Of a DNA stretch of 64,000 nt, positions 10,694-20,637 are shown piece after piece. The DNA is taken from the NCBI RefSeq assembly GCF_016807805.1, contig NZ_CP063362.1, positions 5,994,501 to 6,058,500 of the forward strand, given 5' to 3'. Numbering within the stretch: position 1 is the stretch's first letter; every line of letters begins with the position of its first letter. Under the pieces are notes generated by a model. It ran no database searches and had not been told where the DNA came from. It saw only the letters and a list, made by a program, of their open reading frames with translations. Position numbers and translations under genes: made by a program. Source of the stretch: Xanthobacter dioxanivorans (GTDB taxonomy: Bacteria > Pseudomonadota > Alphaproteobacteria > Rhizobiales > Xanthobacteraceae).

Positions 10694-11413
10694 ATGGCCG
10701 CATTGAACGGGACCGCGCCTCTTCTGTCGGTGAAGGACCTGCACGGCCACTATGGCGAAAGCCATGCGCTGCACGGCATGACCTTCGACGTCCATCCCGG
10801 CGAGGTGGTGACCTTGCTCGGCCGCAACGGCGCCGGCAAGACCACCACCATGCGCGCCATCATGGGCCTTTTGCGCAAGCGCGCCGGCTCGATCCGCTAC
10901 GAGGGGACCGAGACGGTCGGGCTCGCGCCCAACAAGATCGCCCGGCTCGGCATCGCCATCTGCCCCGAAGAGCGCGGCATCTTCGCCTCGCTCTCGGTGC
11001 GCGAGAACCTGCTGCTGCCGCCGGTGGTGCTGCCCGGCGGCCTCAGCGTGGACGAGGTGCACGAGCTGTTTCCACGGCTGGAGGAGCGGCGCAACAGCCA
11101 GGGCACCAAGCTGTCCGGCGGCGAGCAGCAGATGCTCGCTATCGCTCGCATCCTGCGCACTGGGGCGAAGCTCCTGTTGCTGGACGAGCCGTCTGAGGGC
11201 TTGGCCCCGGTGATCGTGCAGCACATCGGCCAGATCATCCGGAACCTCAAGAACAAGGGGTTCACGGTGCTGCTGGTGGAGCAGAACTTCCACTTCGCCT
11301 CCACCGTCGCCGACCGCCACTATGTGGTGGAGCACGGCCGGGTGGTGGACATGGTGGAGAACGACAAGATCGCTGAGAACGCCGCGCGTCTCGAAGCCTT
11401 CCTCGGCGTCTGA
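10694..11413 (+). CDS. livF: Branched-chain amino acid type ABC transporter ATP-binding protein (LivF)
   Basis: Second ATPase of the same importer, 239 residues, usual LivF size. Walker A GRNGAGKTT, signature LSGGEQQMLAIARIL, Walker B LLLLDEPSEGLAP, and the H-loop in LVEQNFHFA. The ATG at 10694 follows the livG stop with one base between, so translation is coupled. It pairs with LivG to drive the LivH/LivM channel. Confidence 0.92.
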   Translation: MAALNGTAPLLSVKDLHGHYGESHALHGMTFDVHPGEVVTLLGRNGAGKTTTMRAIMGLLRKRAGSIRYEGTETVGLAPNKIARLGIAICPEERGIFASLSVRENLLLPPVVLPGGLSVDEVHELFPRLEERRNSQGTKLSGGEQQMLAIARILRTGAKLLLLDEPSEGLAPVIVQHIGQIIRNLKNKGFTVLLVEQNFHFASTVADRHYVVEHGRVVDMVENDKIAENAARLEAFLGV

Positions 11414-11422
11414 GGGCAAGTC

Positions 11423-12303
11423 ATGATCGAACTTCTTGGAATACCTCCTCAGGCCCTGTTCGGGCAGCTGCTGCTCGGGCTCATCAACGGGTCCTTCTAC
11501 GCCATGCTGAGCCTTGGGCTGGCGGTGATCTTCGGCCTGCTCAACGTGATCAACTTCACCCACGGCGCGCAGTACATGATGGGCGCCTTCGGGGCCTGGA
11601 TGCTGCTCAACTACCTGGGCGTACCCTTCTGGGGGCGCTCGTCGTGGCGCCGGTGATGGTGGCGCTCATCGGCATGGTGATCGAGCGCACCTTGCTGCGC
11701 CGCCTCTACCATCTCGACCACCTCTACGGCATGCTGCTCACCTTCGGCCTCGCCCTCATCATCGAGGGCCTGTTCCGCCGGCAGTACGGCTCCTCCGGCC
11801 TGCCCTACAACAACCCCCTGCCGGGCGGCACCAACCTCGGCTTCATGTTCCTGCCCAACTACCGCGCCTTCGTGGTGGTGGCCTCCCTCGTGGTGTGCCT
11901 CGCCACCTGGTTCATCATCGAGCGCACCAAGCTCGGCTCGTACCTGCGCGCCGCCACCGAGCGGCCGGACCTGGTGCAGGCCTTCGGCATCGACGTGCCG
12001 CGCATGATCACCCTGACCTACGGCTTCGGCGTGGGCCTCGCGGCGCTCGCCGGCGTGCTCGCCGCCCCCGCCTATCAGGTGAGCCCCACCATGGGCTCCA
12101 ACCTCATCATCGTGGTGTTCGCCGTGGTGGTGATCGGCGGCATGGGCTCCATCCTGGGGGCCATCCTCACTGGCTTCGGCCTCGGGGTGACCGAGGGCCT
12201 GACCAAGGTGTTCTATCCCGAGGCCTCCTCCACCGTCATCTTCGTCATCATGGCGCTGGTGCTCATGGTGAAACCCGCCGGCCTGTTCGGCACGGCCAAG
12301 TGA
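11423..12303 (+). CDS. livH: Branched-chain amino acid type ABC permease LivH (one frameshift)
   Basis: Inner-membrane permease of about 293 residues once the frame is restored. The first part (LINGSFYAMLSLGLAVIFGLLNVINFTHG) is the classic LivH start. The second part, from AALIG-type helices through VVVIGGMGSILGAILTGFGLG, reads in another frame. The switch falls at a G5 run (11631-11635); one more G joins GVPFWGALVVAPVMVALIG smoothly. All family motifs are intact on both sides, so I think it is a sequencing deletion. It partners with LivM. Confidence 0.85.
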
Positions 12304-12313
12304 GGGCGCATCA

Positions 12314-13309
12314 ATGACAACGTCTTCCTCCACCACAGCGCCCGTCACCACCTCCGCGACCTCATCCAGGTTCCCGATGACACTGGTGCTCGGGCTTGTC
12401 GCTGTCGCGTTGCTCCTCGCCGCACCATTCGCGGTCTATCCCGTGTTCCTGATGAAGGTGATGTGCTTCGCGCTGTTCGCGTGCGCCTTCAACCTGATGC
12501 TGGGCTACACGGGGCTCTTGTCGTTCGGCCATGCGATGTTCTTCGGCGGTTCGGCGTACATCTCTGCCCACGCCATCAAGGTGCTGGGATTCACGCCGGA
12601 GTTGGGCATCCTCGCCGGCGTGCTGTTCTCGACCGTGCTGAGCTTCCTCGTCGGCCTGCTCGCCGTCCGTCGCCAAGGCATCTACTTCGCCATGGTGACG
12701 CTGGCGCTGGCGCAGATGTTCTTCTTCTTCTGCCTACAGGCCAAGTTCACCGGCGGCGAGGACGGCCTCCAGGCGGTGCCGCGCCGTGCGCTCCTCGGCT
12801 TCATCGACATCACCAAGGACAGCCATCTTTACTATTTGGTCCTGGCGATCTTCCTGTTCGGGTTCCTGGTGGTCTACCGCACCATCCACTCCCCGTTCGG
12901 GCAGGTCCTGAAGGCGATCCGCGAGAACGAGCCGCGGGCAATCTCGCTCGGCTACAGGGTGAACCAGTACAAGCTGCTCGCCTTCGTGCTGTCGGCCGCT
13001 CTGGCCGGACTTGCGGGATCGACCAAGGTGCTGGTGTTCCAACTGGCCTCGCTGACCGACGTGGCGTGGCAGATGTCGGGCGAGGTGATCCTGATGACGC
13101 TGGTGGGCGGCATGGGCACCATCCTCGGCCCGGTGGTGGGGGCGGCGGTCATCGTGACCATGCAGAACTACCTCGCAGGCCTCGGCGAGTGGGTGCTGGT
13201 GATCCAGGGCGTGATCTTCGTCGTCGCCGTCTCCCTGTTCCGCCGCGGCATCGCTGGCGAGATCGTCGCCATTGGAAGACTCTGGAAGGCCAAAAAAACA
13301 AACCAATGA
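12314..13309 (+). CDS. livM: Branched-chain amino acid type ABC permease LivM
   Basis: Second permease, 331 residues, with about nine hydrophobic segments. Family landmarks: LMLGYTGLLSFGHAMFFGGSAY in the first half and the EAA-like loop AIRENEPRAISLGYRVNQYK followed by GGMGTILGPVVGAA. It is the last gene of the operon; no periplasmic binding protein gene follows. A Liv-type binding protein occurs 17 kb away at 30703 and could serve this importer, but that is inference. Confidence 0.92.
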   Translation: MTTSSSTTAPVTTSATSSRFPMTLVLGLVAVALLLAAPFAVYPVFLMKVMCFALFACAFNLMLGYTGLLSFGHAMFFGGSAYISAHAIKVLGFTPELGILAGVLFSTVLSFLVGLLAVRRQGIYFAMVTLALAQMFFFFCLQAKFTGGEDGLQAVPRRALLGFIDITKDSHLYYLVLAIFLFGFLVVYRTIHSPFGQVLKAIRENEPRAISLGYRVNQYKLLAFVLSAALAGLAGSTKVLVFQLASLTDVAWQMSGEVILMTLVGGMGTILGPVVGAAVIVTMQNYLAGLGEWVLVIQGVIFVVAVSLFRRGIAGEIVAIGRLWKAKKTNQ

Positions 13310-13395
13310 AGCAATGCCGATCGCCTGGGCCAACCTTGTAAATACGCGATAGGCGGCGGGCGAATGATCCTGCCGACTATTGATGTTGATACGAG

Positions 13396-13417
13396 GCCGG
13401 AAACTCTAACTTCCGGC
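13396..13417. terminator. Candidate bidirectional stem-loop between convergent genes
   Basis: A 7-base perfect inverted repeat (GCCGGAA / TTCCGGC) with an 8-base loop lies between the end of livM and the oppositely read stress-protein gene. There is no clear U tract, so its role as a terminator rests mainly on position. Confidence 0.35.
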
Positions 13418-13476
13418 GGTCCAATGAATTGTCTCGCATCAGCCCCACTCACACCCTTGCCCGGATTTCCTGCTGC

Positions 13477-14315
13477 TCAATGGGAAATGAGCAAAGGGAT
13501 CGGCGACTGCGCCAGGAGCGAACGCGTTACGCCGCCGAGCACGATCTCCCGGACGCGGGCATGGCTGTAAGCGCCGAGCACGATCATGTCATGGGCATTG
13601 GACACAGCGTATTCCAGGATGACCTCCGGGATCGCTCGCCCATGTGACTGGACGGGATCGACGGTCAGGCGGACACCGTGGCGCAGCAGGAACATGGCCA
13701 CCTCCACCCCCGGCTCCTCTCCCGCGGGGATGGTCGCCTGCGGATCCACGATAAGCACCGTCACCGATGACGCGAGCGCCAGCAGAGGCAGGGAGTCGCC
13801 GATGGCCCGGCGCGATTCTCGGCTTGCATTCCAGCCGATAAGAATGCGCTGGGGCGGTTTCGTGTTGCGCCAGCTCTCCGGCACGAGCAGGAAGGGAACG
13901 CCCGTCGCAAGCTGCACGACATCGGCCGGCGGCCCCTCGTCGAGCCATGACTCCTTCGGAGGCGCAGCGACGACGAGATCGGCGTGCAGGGCGCCGATGC
14001 GGCGTTCGTCCTCTCCGTGAGGCGCGTGGACACGGAACTCGCAACGCACATCCCGCCGGGCGGCGTGCTTTTCGAAGACCTCCCGCGCGTTGCGGATCAT
14101 GTCGTCCCTGCGGGCTTGTTGATGGTGCAGAAGGTTAGCGATCGCCGCTTGCCCGCGGACATGGGAGGCAGCCAGCCCCCGCCGATGTCCGGGGGAAGCA
14201 GGAATATTCCGACGAGATGTGCGCCATGGCGCCGTGCGAGATTGGTGGCGTAGTCCATCCGCGTTTCGCGTGACGGATCATTGTCAAAGAGAACAGCGAT
14301 CGTCTTGATATCCAT
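13477..14315 (-). CDS. Universal stress protein, tandem UspA domains (one frameshift)
   Basis: Cytoplasmic UspA-family protein of about 279 residues. The N-terminus MDIKTIAVLFDNDPSRETRM starts the first domain. The C-terminal domain has RILIGWNASRESRRAIGDS and ends IVLGAYSHARVREIVLGGVT, close to the ATP-binding G-2X-G-9X-G(S/T) pattern of Usp proteins. The frame changes at a C5 run (14176-14180); adding one base reads PDIGGGLAASHVRGQAAIAN straight into the downstream frame. Convergent with the livM gene. Likely a stress-responsive nucleotide-binding protein; its own signal is unknown. Confidence 0.82.
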
Positions 14316-14359
14316 GGATCTTACCCTGTGAGGCCCATTCGTCGCATTCTGCACCTGCT

Positions 14360-15589
14360 CTACGACGCCGTGCGTCTTGGTCGCCCGGCCAACCAAAAAG
14401 CCGCTTGGGCGATGATGCCGGAGCCGGCAAGCACGAGAGCGGCGGCGAGCGCGGGGTCGGATCCGATGCCGGCCAAGGCCGTACACAGGGCGCCGACCGC
14501 CATCTGGATGGCGCCATAGAGGCCCGACGCGGAGCCGGCAACGCGGGGATTGACGCTGAGGGCCTCTGCCAGCGCGGCAGGGGCCGCGGTGCCCACGCCC
14601 ACGGAAAATATGAACACGGTGGCGATGGCCAGGGGCACGGTGAGCTGATCCGACAGCACGACGGCGAGCAGCACGAGCGCGGCTGCCACGCTGACCCCAT
14701 TGGCGCCCACCAGCAGGCGGCCGACGGAAACACGGGCGATGAGCCGGCTCGCGAATACGCTGCCCACCCACACGCCCAGAACCAGCAGGGCGATGTAGCC
14801 CCCGACGCGGGCCGTGGGCTGGTGCAGTTCGCCGACCAAGATGAAGGGGGCCGCCGCGACGAATCCATAGAGGGAGGTGGTGGCGCAGCCGCCGCCCACC
14901 GCATAGCCCCAGAAGGCCGGCGCCCGTAACAACTGGCCATAGCCCTCCATCAGCCCGCTGGCGGCGCCTTCGGTTGCCCGTCCGGTCTCTGGGAGAAGAC
15001 GCCAAGTGAGCAGGAGGTTGACCACGCCGAGCAGGGTCAGGGCGAGAAAGATGGAGCGCCATCCCGCCGCATCGGCGAGAAGGCCGCCCACCAGCGGCGC
15101 CGCGCCCGGACCGACGGTGATCATGAGATTCATCAAGGCGAGGCGCCGGGTGGTGTCCGCCGGCGCCGAGGTATCGCGCACGATGGCGCGCGCCAGCACG
15201 AGGCCGGCGCAGCCGCCCAGCGCCTGGAACAGCCGGGCGGCGATGAGGGCGTTGACGCTCGGCGCCAGCATCGCTGCGAGGCCGGCGACGGTGTAGAGGG
15301 AGAGCCCCGCCAGCAGGACGGGCCGGCGCCCGAACCGGTCGGCGAGAGGCCCGTAGACGAGCTGTCCGCCGGCGAGGCCGAGGATGTAGAGGCTGATGGT
15401 GAGTTGCATGGCCGCCATCCCGCCGCCGAGATCGGCCTGGGCGATAGGCAATGCCGGCACGAAGACATGCATGGCAAGGGTGCCGGAAAAGGCCAGGAGC
15501 GCCAGCAGCCAGAGCGGCGCCCTCCGGTGGGGCGGCTCACCCCCTTTCAGCTGTTCTGATGCCGGCGGAGCACTCAGTGGAGCATTCAT
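14360..15589 (-). CDS. MFS multidrug transporter, Bcr/CflA family
   Basis: Proton-driven drug exporter of about 409 residues with twelve hydrophobic segments. The MFS motif A loop PLADRFGRRPVLLAG lies after TM2, and the motif C region MITVGPGAAPLVGGLLADAAGWRSIF is characteristic of Bcr/CflA permeases. Start placed at 15589 (MNAPLSAPPASEQ), with a more upstream start possible. It lies 75 bases behind the HlyD-like gene and reads the same way, so it likely belongs to the MarR-controlled efflux operon. Confidence 0.88.
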   Translation of the reverse strand: MNAPLSAPPASEQLKGGEPPHRRAPLWLLALLAFSGTLAMHVFVPALPIAQADLGGGMAAMQLTISLYILGLAGGQLVYGPLADRFGRRPVLLAGLSLYTVAGLAAMLAPSVNALIAARLFQALGGCAGLVLARAIVRDTSAPADTTRRLALMNLMITVGPGAAPLVGGLLADAAGWRSIFLALTLLGVVNLLLTWRLLPETGRATEGAASGLMEGYGQLLRAPAFWGYAVGGGCATTSLYGFVAAAPFILVGELHQPTARVGGYIALLVLGVWVGSVFASRLIARVSVGRLLVGANGVSVAAALVLLAVVLSDQLTVPLAIATVFIFSVGVGTAAPAALAEALSVNPRVAGSASGLYGAIQMAVGALCTALAGIGSDPALAAALVLAGSGIIAQAAFWLAGRPRRTAS

Positions 15590-15664
15590 TGCATTTCGTC
15601 CTGGCGTCACGGCAGAGCGCGGAGCGGCCCCCAAGACGGTCCGTCCGCGGGCGGCGCAGCGCTC

Positions 15665-16618
15665 TCATTGAGCCGGTCGCGCGGCGCGCACGGATTGGGC
15701 GTCCGACGGCTCCGCGTGCGCGGTCTTTTTGGTTGCGGCTGCCATGCCCGGCTCGATCTCCACGGTGGCGGTGAGGCCGGCCACGAGGCGGATGCCGGGC
15801 GGGACCTCCTCCAGGGCGATGCGCACCGGCACCCGCTGGGCAAGGCGCACCCAATTGAAGGTGGGATTGATGTTGGCGAGAAGGCCGGAACCGGCCGTGC
15901 GCTCGCGGTCCTCGATGGCCGCCGCGACGCTCTGCACCCGACCGCGCAGCAGGGTCGGCTCGCCCATCAGGCGGATCGTGACGGGATCGCCCACATGGAT
16001 GCGCGGAAGCTTGGTCTCCTCGAAATAGCCCTCGACCCGAAGCGAATCCGTATCCACCAGGGCCACCACCGCCTTGCCGGTGGAGACGTAGTCGCCCCGC
16101 CGCAGCTCCAGATTGGTGACGATGCCGTTGGCTGGCGCCTTGATCTCCGAGCGCTCGAGGTTGAGCCGGGCGAGGGCGCGCTCGCTCACCGCCTGCTGGT
16201 AGGCCGCGTCGGCCTGGGCGAGGGCGGTCTGGGCCTGCTCGGTGTTCTGCGGCGAGACCACCTGCCGCTCGCGCAACTGCGTGTAGCGTGCGAGGTCGCG
16301 CTTGGCCTGCTCCAGCGTCGCGGCGCGGCCCTCCACCGCAGCCTCCGCCTGCTTCAGGGCGATGGCGAAGCGCTCGCGGTCCACCCGGAACAGGGCGTCG
16401 CCCTTCTTCACCGCGGCATTGTCGCGGACCAGCACCTCGCTCACGAGACCGGAGACGTCGGGAGCGATGCCGACCACATCGGCGCGCACGCGGGCGTCCC
16501 GCGTCCAGGGGGCGTTCATGTAGGTGTCCCAGAGCGCGCGGCCCACGAGAACGGCTCCCGCGACCACAATGAGGGTGACGCATATGCGGACCCACTTCGC
16601 GACATCGATCTTCATCAT
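15665..16618 (-). CDS. HlyD/EmrA-family periplasmic adaptor (AaeA-like)
   Basis: Membrane-fusion protein of about 317 residues. A single N-terminal membrane anchor (WVRICVTLIVVAGAVLVG) is followed by the NAPWTRDARVRADVVGIAPD biotinyl-lipoyl half-motif, a coiled-coil hairpin (about residues 80-150) and the second half-motif RSEIKAPANGIVTNLELRRG. This layout matches AaeA/EmrA adaptors that join an inner-membrane pump to an outer-membrane channel. Its ATG at 16618 overlaps the DUF1656 stop. With the DUF1656 and FUSC genes it forms an AaeXAB-like aromatic acid efflux set. Confidence 0.9.
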   Translation of the reverse strand: MMKIDVAKWVRICVTLIVVAGAVLVGRALWDTYMNAPWTRDARVRADVVGIAPDVSGLVSEVLVRDNAAVKKGDALFRVDRERFAIALKQAEAAVEGRAATLEQAKRDLARYTQLRERQVVSPQNTEQAQTALAQADAAYQQAVSERALARLNLERSEIKAPANGIVTNLELRRGDYVSTGKAVVALVDTDSLRVEGYFEETKLPRIHVGDPVTIRLMGEPTLLRGRVQSVAAAIEDRERTAGSGLLANINPTFNWVRLAQRVPVRIALEEVPPGIRLVAGLTATVEIEPGMAAATKKTAHAEPSDAQSVRAARPAQ

Positions 16619-16845
16619 GCGATCCGTTGGAGAAGGACATATCCCGCGCCGGTCACGAGCACGAACAGGGCGAGGTCGAACAGCGCCCGGTGCCAGATGA
16701 GGCGGCCAAGCCCCACCTGGCTGACGATGCGGGAAAGGAGCCGCGTAACCGCCATGGCAGCGAGCGCGAGGAGGAGAAAGGTCGGCACGTAGACGCCGAA
16801 GATGTCGAGTTCCGCGGGCAATTGGGGTCTCCTCGCGTGTCTCAC
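16615..16845 (-). CDS. DUF1656 family small membrane protein (AaeX-like)
   Basis: About 76 residues with two hydrophobic helices and the family core LPAELDIFGVYVPTFLLLAL. DUF1656 proteins are nearly always found between a FUSC permease and an HlyD adaptor, as here; their role is unproven. The first codon is GTG at 16845, overlapping the FUSC stop; a later start close to the LPAELDI core is equally possible. Confidence 0.85.
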   Translation of the reverse strand: MRHARRPQLPAELDIFGVYVPTFLLLALAAMAVTRLLSRIVSQVGLGRLIWHRALFDLALFVLVTGAGYVLLQRIA

Positions 16846-18905
16846 TCGGCCGCGAGCAAAGACGGGGCGACGGCGCCCCGTGCCGGCGGCAGGAGGGGCG
16901 CCGTCGCCCCGGGGAACAGAGCCTGCCTGAGGCCGACCAGCGCCTGCAGGGCATTGTCCGCCGCTTGCCCGGCGCGCTGGGCAAGCACGGCACGGATCGC
17001 CTCGTCCACATGGGTCAGAAGGCCGGCGGGCGGCAGCAGCACCGCGCCGGCCTTCTGCTGCGTTCGGAAATGCCCGGCCACTCCGGCGAGGACGGCATTG
17101 ATGGTGTCCTTCGCGGCACCAGGCAGCGCGCGGCGATCGCGCTGGAGGTCGAGGACATTGTAGCCGATGCGCAAGTCTCTGAGCCCGTCCGTGGCGAGGC
17201 CGTCGTCGATGGCACCCGAGGCGAGGCGGGGAACGAGCAGACCGAGGCGGTCGAGGGTGCGGCTCACCAGCACGCGGTGGTCCTGCAGGCGGGTGCCGGC
17301 GGCGCAGGCGGCAAGGTCCGCCCAGCCGGAGCGCACGAGGCGGCGGGCGGTGATCTCGGCACCGAAGGGTTTGGTCGCCAACGCCCAGATCCAGGCGAAC
17401 AGGAAGCCGCCGGTCACCGCCAGGCTTTCATTCACATAAACGGTGAAATCCGCATTGTAGTGGCTCTGGACCGAGAGGGAGCCCGAACCCGTTGCGGCGA
17501 GCAAAAGTGTCACGATACCGAGTTCCGGGCGGGGAATGAGCGCCCCAACCAGCAGGAACGGCGGCGCGAGCACCAGCACGAGCATCGCGAAATCGTGGAC
17601 CCGGGGCACCACCGTGAACAGAAGGATCCCGGCGATCAGCTGGGCCGCGGTGCCCCAGACCACCATCATCCAGAGGAACGGGGCTGGCCGGTCCTGGGCG
17701 CCGAAGAAGCAGCAGGCGACCGCCGCCATGGCCACGAAATTGGCGCCGCCGGGCCATCCGCTCGCGATCCAGATCAGGCTCGCCGTCAGGGTCGCGAGCC
17801 CGGCGAAAGCGGTGGAGAACAGCAGCAGGCCCTGATCGTGATGGCGTGCGGTGCCGAGGATGGGCCGGTGATGCAGCGCCGGCGCCCAGTGTCCCGCAGC
17901 AGGGTCTCCAACCACCTGCCGGCGCAACGCGAGGCAGTCCTGCCAGAGATCGACAAGCTCTTTGAGCCGGGCGCAGAGGTTCGCGTGAAGGAGACTGGGC
18001 CAGTCACTGCGGGTGCCGGGATTCGGAGTCAGCTCAGCGATCCGTGCGCGCAACCGCTCCGGCGTGTCGGGAGCGCCCCCGATCCAGTCCGCGATTTCGC
18101 GGGCGAGGGCGACAAGATCGTCCCGCGCGCTGCCCATCGCTTCCTCGCGGGTGATTGCGCGCATCCGGTCGTTGAGGGAGGACAGTACCGGCAGGAGCAG
18201 CAGCAGGCGACCGCGGAGCTCTCCGGCTTCGCGGGCGAAGGCGCGCGCCTCGGGATCGTGTGCCAGTTGCAGGATGAGCGCGTCGAGCGCCGCGACGTCT
18301 GCGGCGAGCTTCTGTCGGACCAGGGGCACGGCCTCATCCGTCACCTCGCCACGCAGCACCTCGCCGGCCCAGGCGCCGGCATCGCGCAGCCAGCCGCCGA
18401 CGCGCGCGGCGAAGGCCGGCCCGACGCTCACCGGGAAGACGAGCGCGCCCACGAGGCTCGCGCACAGGATTCCGAGGATGATCTCTTCGCTGCGAGCGAG
18501 AGCCACGTCAAAGATGGTCTCCGGCGCGGTGACCGTCGGCAAAGCGATGATGGGCAGAGTGTAGGCCGCCAGCATGAACACATAGCTGCGGGGCGTGCGA
18601 TCGAGTAGGGCGAGGTAGAGCAGCCCCCCGACCCAGGCGGCGACGGCGAGGCTCAGAAGCTCGGGGGCGCTCACGAACGCCGGCACGAGCACCACCGCGC
18701 CGGTGGCGCCGATGAGGGTACCGAACATGCGATAGAGCGCCTTGGAGGTCGTGGCGCCGGTGAGCGGGTGGGACACCACATAGACTGTGGTCATGGCCCA
18801 ATAGGGGCGCGGCAGGTCCATGGCCAGGGCCACGTAGAGCGCCAGCATGGCGGCGGTGAAGGCCTTGGTGGAGAACAGCCAGTCGCGAGCAGAGGGAAGC
18901 TTCAA
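16842..18905 (-). CDS. FUSC family inner-membrane permease (AaeB-like)
   Basis: 687-residue permease. Two blocks of membrane helices (residues about 15-165 and 370-500) are separated by a large soluble region, the FUSC/AaeB plan. Early motif LPRPYWAMTTVYVVSHPLTG with GTLIGATGAVVLVP is typical. Start is TTG at 18905, overlapping the MarR gene stop. AaeB exports p-hydroxybenzoate in E. coli; here an aromatic acid made or met by the catabolic region is a reasonable but unproved cargo. Confidence 0.9.
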   Translation of the reverse strand: MKLPSARDWLFSTKAFTAAMLALYVALAMDLPRPYWAMTTVYVVSHPLTGATTSKALYRMFGTLIGATGAVVLVPAFVSAPELLSLAVAAWVGGLLYLALLDRTPRSYVFMLAAYTLPIIALPTVTAPETIFDVALARSEEIILGILCASLVGALVFPVSVGPAFAARVGGWLRDAGAWAGEVLRGEVTDEAVPLVRQKLAADVAALDALILQLAHDPEARAFAREAGELRGRLLLLLPVLSSLNDRMRAITREEAMGSARDDLVALAREIADWIGGAPDTPERLRARIAELTPNPGTRSDWPSLLHANLCARLKELVDLWQDCLALRRQVVGDPAAGHWAPALHHRPILGTARHHDQGLLLFSTAFAGLATLTASLIWIASGWPGGANFVAMAAVACCFFGAQDRPAPFLWMMVVWGTAAQLIAGILLFTVVPRVHDFAMLVLVLAPPFLLVGALIPRPELGIVTLLLAATGSGSLSVQSHYNADFTVYVNESLAVTGGFLFAWIWALATKPFGAEITARRLVRSGWADLAACAAGTRLQDHRVLVSRTLDRLGLLVPRLASGAIDDGLATDGLRDLRIGYNVLDLQRDRRALPGAAKDTINAVLAGVAGHFRTQQKAGAVLLPPAGLLTHVDEAIRAVLAQRAGQAADNALQALVGLRQALFPGATAPLLPPARGAVAPSLLAAE

Positions 18906-19375
18906 GAGTCCGCCTCCAGGAGACTGGGGTTCTGCTGGAGCCGGGTATGGGCGTGCTCAAGGGCCTCAAGCACCCGGAGGGTCGCCTCGACATCCGCTTC
19001 GCTGATCTCTGCGAAGATGCGGGACCGCAGCCTGGCGATGGCGCCCTCGATGCGCTCCGCGAGCTGCTCGCCCTCCGCAGTAAGCCACAGGGTCTTGGCG
19101 CGACGGTCCTCCGGATCGTCCCGGCGCACCACCAGACCGGCTTCACAGAGCTGGTCGAGCAAGCGGACGAGGGACGTGCCTTCGATGCCCACGTGTGCCG
19201 CAAGGGTCACCTGACGCACGCCGCCGCCGAGGCGCCTCAGCCACACCAGGGGCGAGGCGCAGGCCTCCGAAATGTCATCGGCCGCGAGCGCGGCTGCCGT
19301 CAGCCGCCGCCATTGCCGGCCCGCCTGCAACAGGCCGGAGGTGAGCCGCCGACGGCTTGCTTGTTGGTTGTTCAT
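18902..19375 (-). CDS. MarR-family transcriptional regulator
   Basis: 157-residue winged-helix regulator. The recognition region VTLAAHVGIEGTSLVRLLDQ and wing LVVRRDDPEDRRAKTLWLTA are standard MarR motifs. It is the first gene of the FUSC-DUF1656-HlyD-MFS operon and overlaps the FUSC start, so it most likely represses its own operon and is released by an aromatic ligand. ATG at 19375 chosen over a GTG six bases upstream. Confidence 0.92.
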   Translation of the reverse strand: MNNQQASRRRLTSGLLQAGRQWRRLTAAALAADDISEACASPLVWLRRLGGGVRQVTLAAHVGIEGTSLVRLLDQLCEAGLVVRRDDPEDRRAKTLWLTAEGEQLAERIEGAIARLRSRIFAEISEADVEATLRVLEALEHAHTRLQQNPSLLEADS

Positions 19376-19389
19376 GAGCACATAATGTG

Positions 19390-19406
19390 TCAGAAATTAA
19401 TTCTGA
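19390..19406. promoter_or_regulatory. Candidate MarR operator
   Basis: AT-rich inverted repeat TCAGAA-ATTAA-TTCTGA, perfect 6-base arms, 15 bases upstream of the marR start. Size and position match MarR operators that overlap the promoter of their own operon. Confidence 0.5.
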
Positions 19407-19581
19407 TGCAATCAATTCGGGTCGTGAGCGGGGCGGCGACCGGATCAAGCTGAGGGCAGCTCGATCGCAAGAGCCTGCGCAAAGCGACCGTCCATGCGGA
19501 CCGCACGGACCTCTCACATGCGGCCGGTGAATGGGCCGCCTCGGTCCGGGAATGGGAAAGCGTGCGATATGGGGAGCAAGC

Positions 19582-20589
19582 ATGACCACCGGCCTGCATG
19601 AAGCCGTCGCAAATGATCTGAGCGAGGTTGCACCCGGCCTTCTGCGCGTGCGTGTGCCGCTGCCCTTTCCGCCGAGCGAGGTCAACGCCTGGCTGCTCTC
19701 GGGGCCGGACGGATGGACCCTGATCGATTCCGGCATTGACGACGCCCCGACGCGGGCGCTTTTCGCGCGGGTGCTGGCTGATCCGCTGCTCGGCGGACGG
19801 CCCGTGGCGCGGCTCCTCGGGACCCATTTCCATCCGGACCATGTGGGGCTGGTGGGTTGGCTCCATGCCCGCACTGGCGCCGACATCCACATGAGCCGCC
19901 TGGAGTGGATGCAGGCGCGCCTGCTCCTCAACGAGGATCCCGTGGAGGTGATTCCTCAGCTCGTGGCCCACAACCGGCTGTGCGGCGCGCCCCAGCCGTT
20001 CCTGGACCTGGTGGAACGCCGGGGCATGCTTTATCCCAAATGGGTCGGGCCGCTTCCCCGGCGCTATATGCGAGTGAAGGAAGGGGACGAACTGACGCTC
20101 GGCGGCAGCGCGTGGCGGGTGATGATCGGCGAAGGCCACGCGCCGGAGATGATCTGCCTCTATTGCGCGGAGAGAGACCTGCTGATCGCGGCGGACCAGA
20201 TTCTCGCACGAATCTCGCCGCACATTGGGACGCACCCTTCGGACCCATGCGCCGATCCGCTCGGCGCGTTCCTGGAATCGCTCCTTCAGTTCGAGGCGCT
20301 GCCCGAAGGCACTCTGGTCCTGCCTTCCCACGGCGACCCGTTCCACGGCCTCCATGGGCGGATCGCCGCGCTCAAGGCGCATCACGACGAGCGGCTGGAA
20401 CGGCTCATGGACTTTTGCATCGAGCCGCGCACGGTGATGGAGACGCTGGAGGTCCTGTTCCGGCCTCTGCCGCTCGATCAGACCGGTTTCGGGCTCAGCG
20501 AGGCTCTGGCGCACTTGCGTCATCTGACCGTCCGCGGGGAACTGGCGCGCGGGATGGACGGGCAAAGGTGGGTGTTTGCCCGGCGTTAG
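19582..20589 (+). CDS. Metallo-beta-lactamase-fold hydrolase
   Basis: 335-residue enzyme with the metal motif THFHPDHVG (His82, His84, Asp86, His87), a second histidine in IGEGHAPEMICLY, the metal-bridging aspartate in ERDLLIAADQIL, and LPSHGDPFHGL. This is the MBL-fold hydrolase branch that includes thioesterases and glyoxalase II-like enzymes; a C-terminal helical region (DUF-like winged domain) follows. The ATG at 19582 has GGGGAGC eight bases before it. Divergent from marR. Substrate unknown. Confidence 0.85.
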   Translation: MTTGLHEAVANDLSEVAPGLLRVRVPLPFPPSEVNAWLLSGPDGWTLIDSGIDDAPTRALFARVLADPLLGGRPVARLLGTHFHPDHVGLVGWLHARTGADIHMSRLEWMQARLLLNEDPVEVIPQLVAHNRLCGAPQPFLDLVERRGMLYPKWVGPLPRRYMRVKEGDELTLGGSAWRVMIGEGHAPEMICLYCAERDLLIAADQILARISPHIGTHPSDPCADPLGAFLESLLQFEALPEGTLVLPSHGDPFHGLHGRIAALKAHHDERLERLMDFCIEPRTVMETLEVLFRPLPLDQTGFGLSEALAHLRHLTVRGELARGMDGQRWVFARR

Positions 20590-20637
20590 GACGCTTCGGA
20601 GCAGACAGATGCGGTTTGCACGGCAAGCGGCGACAGC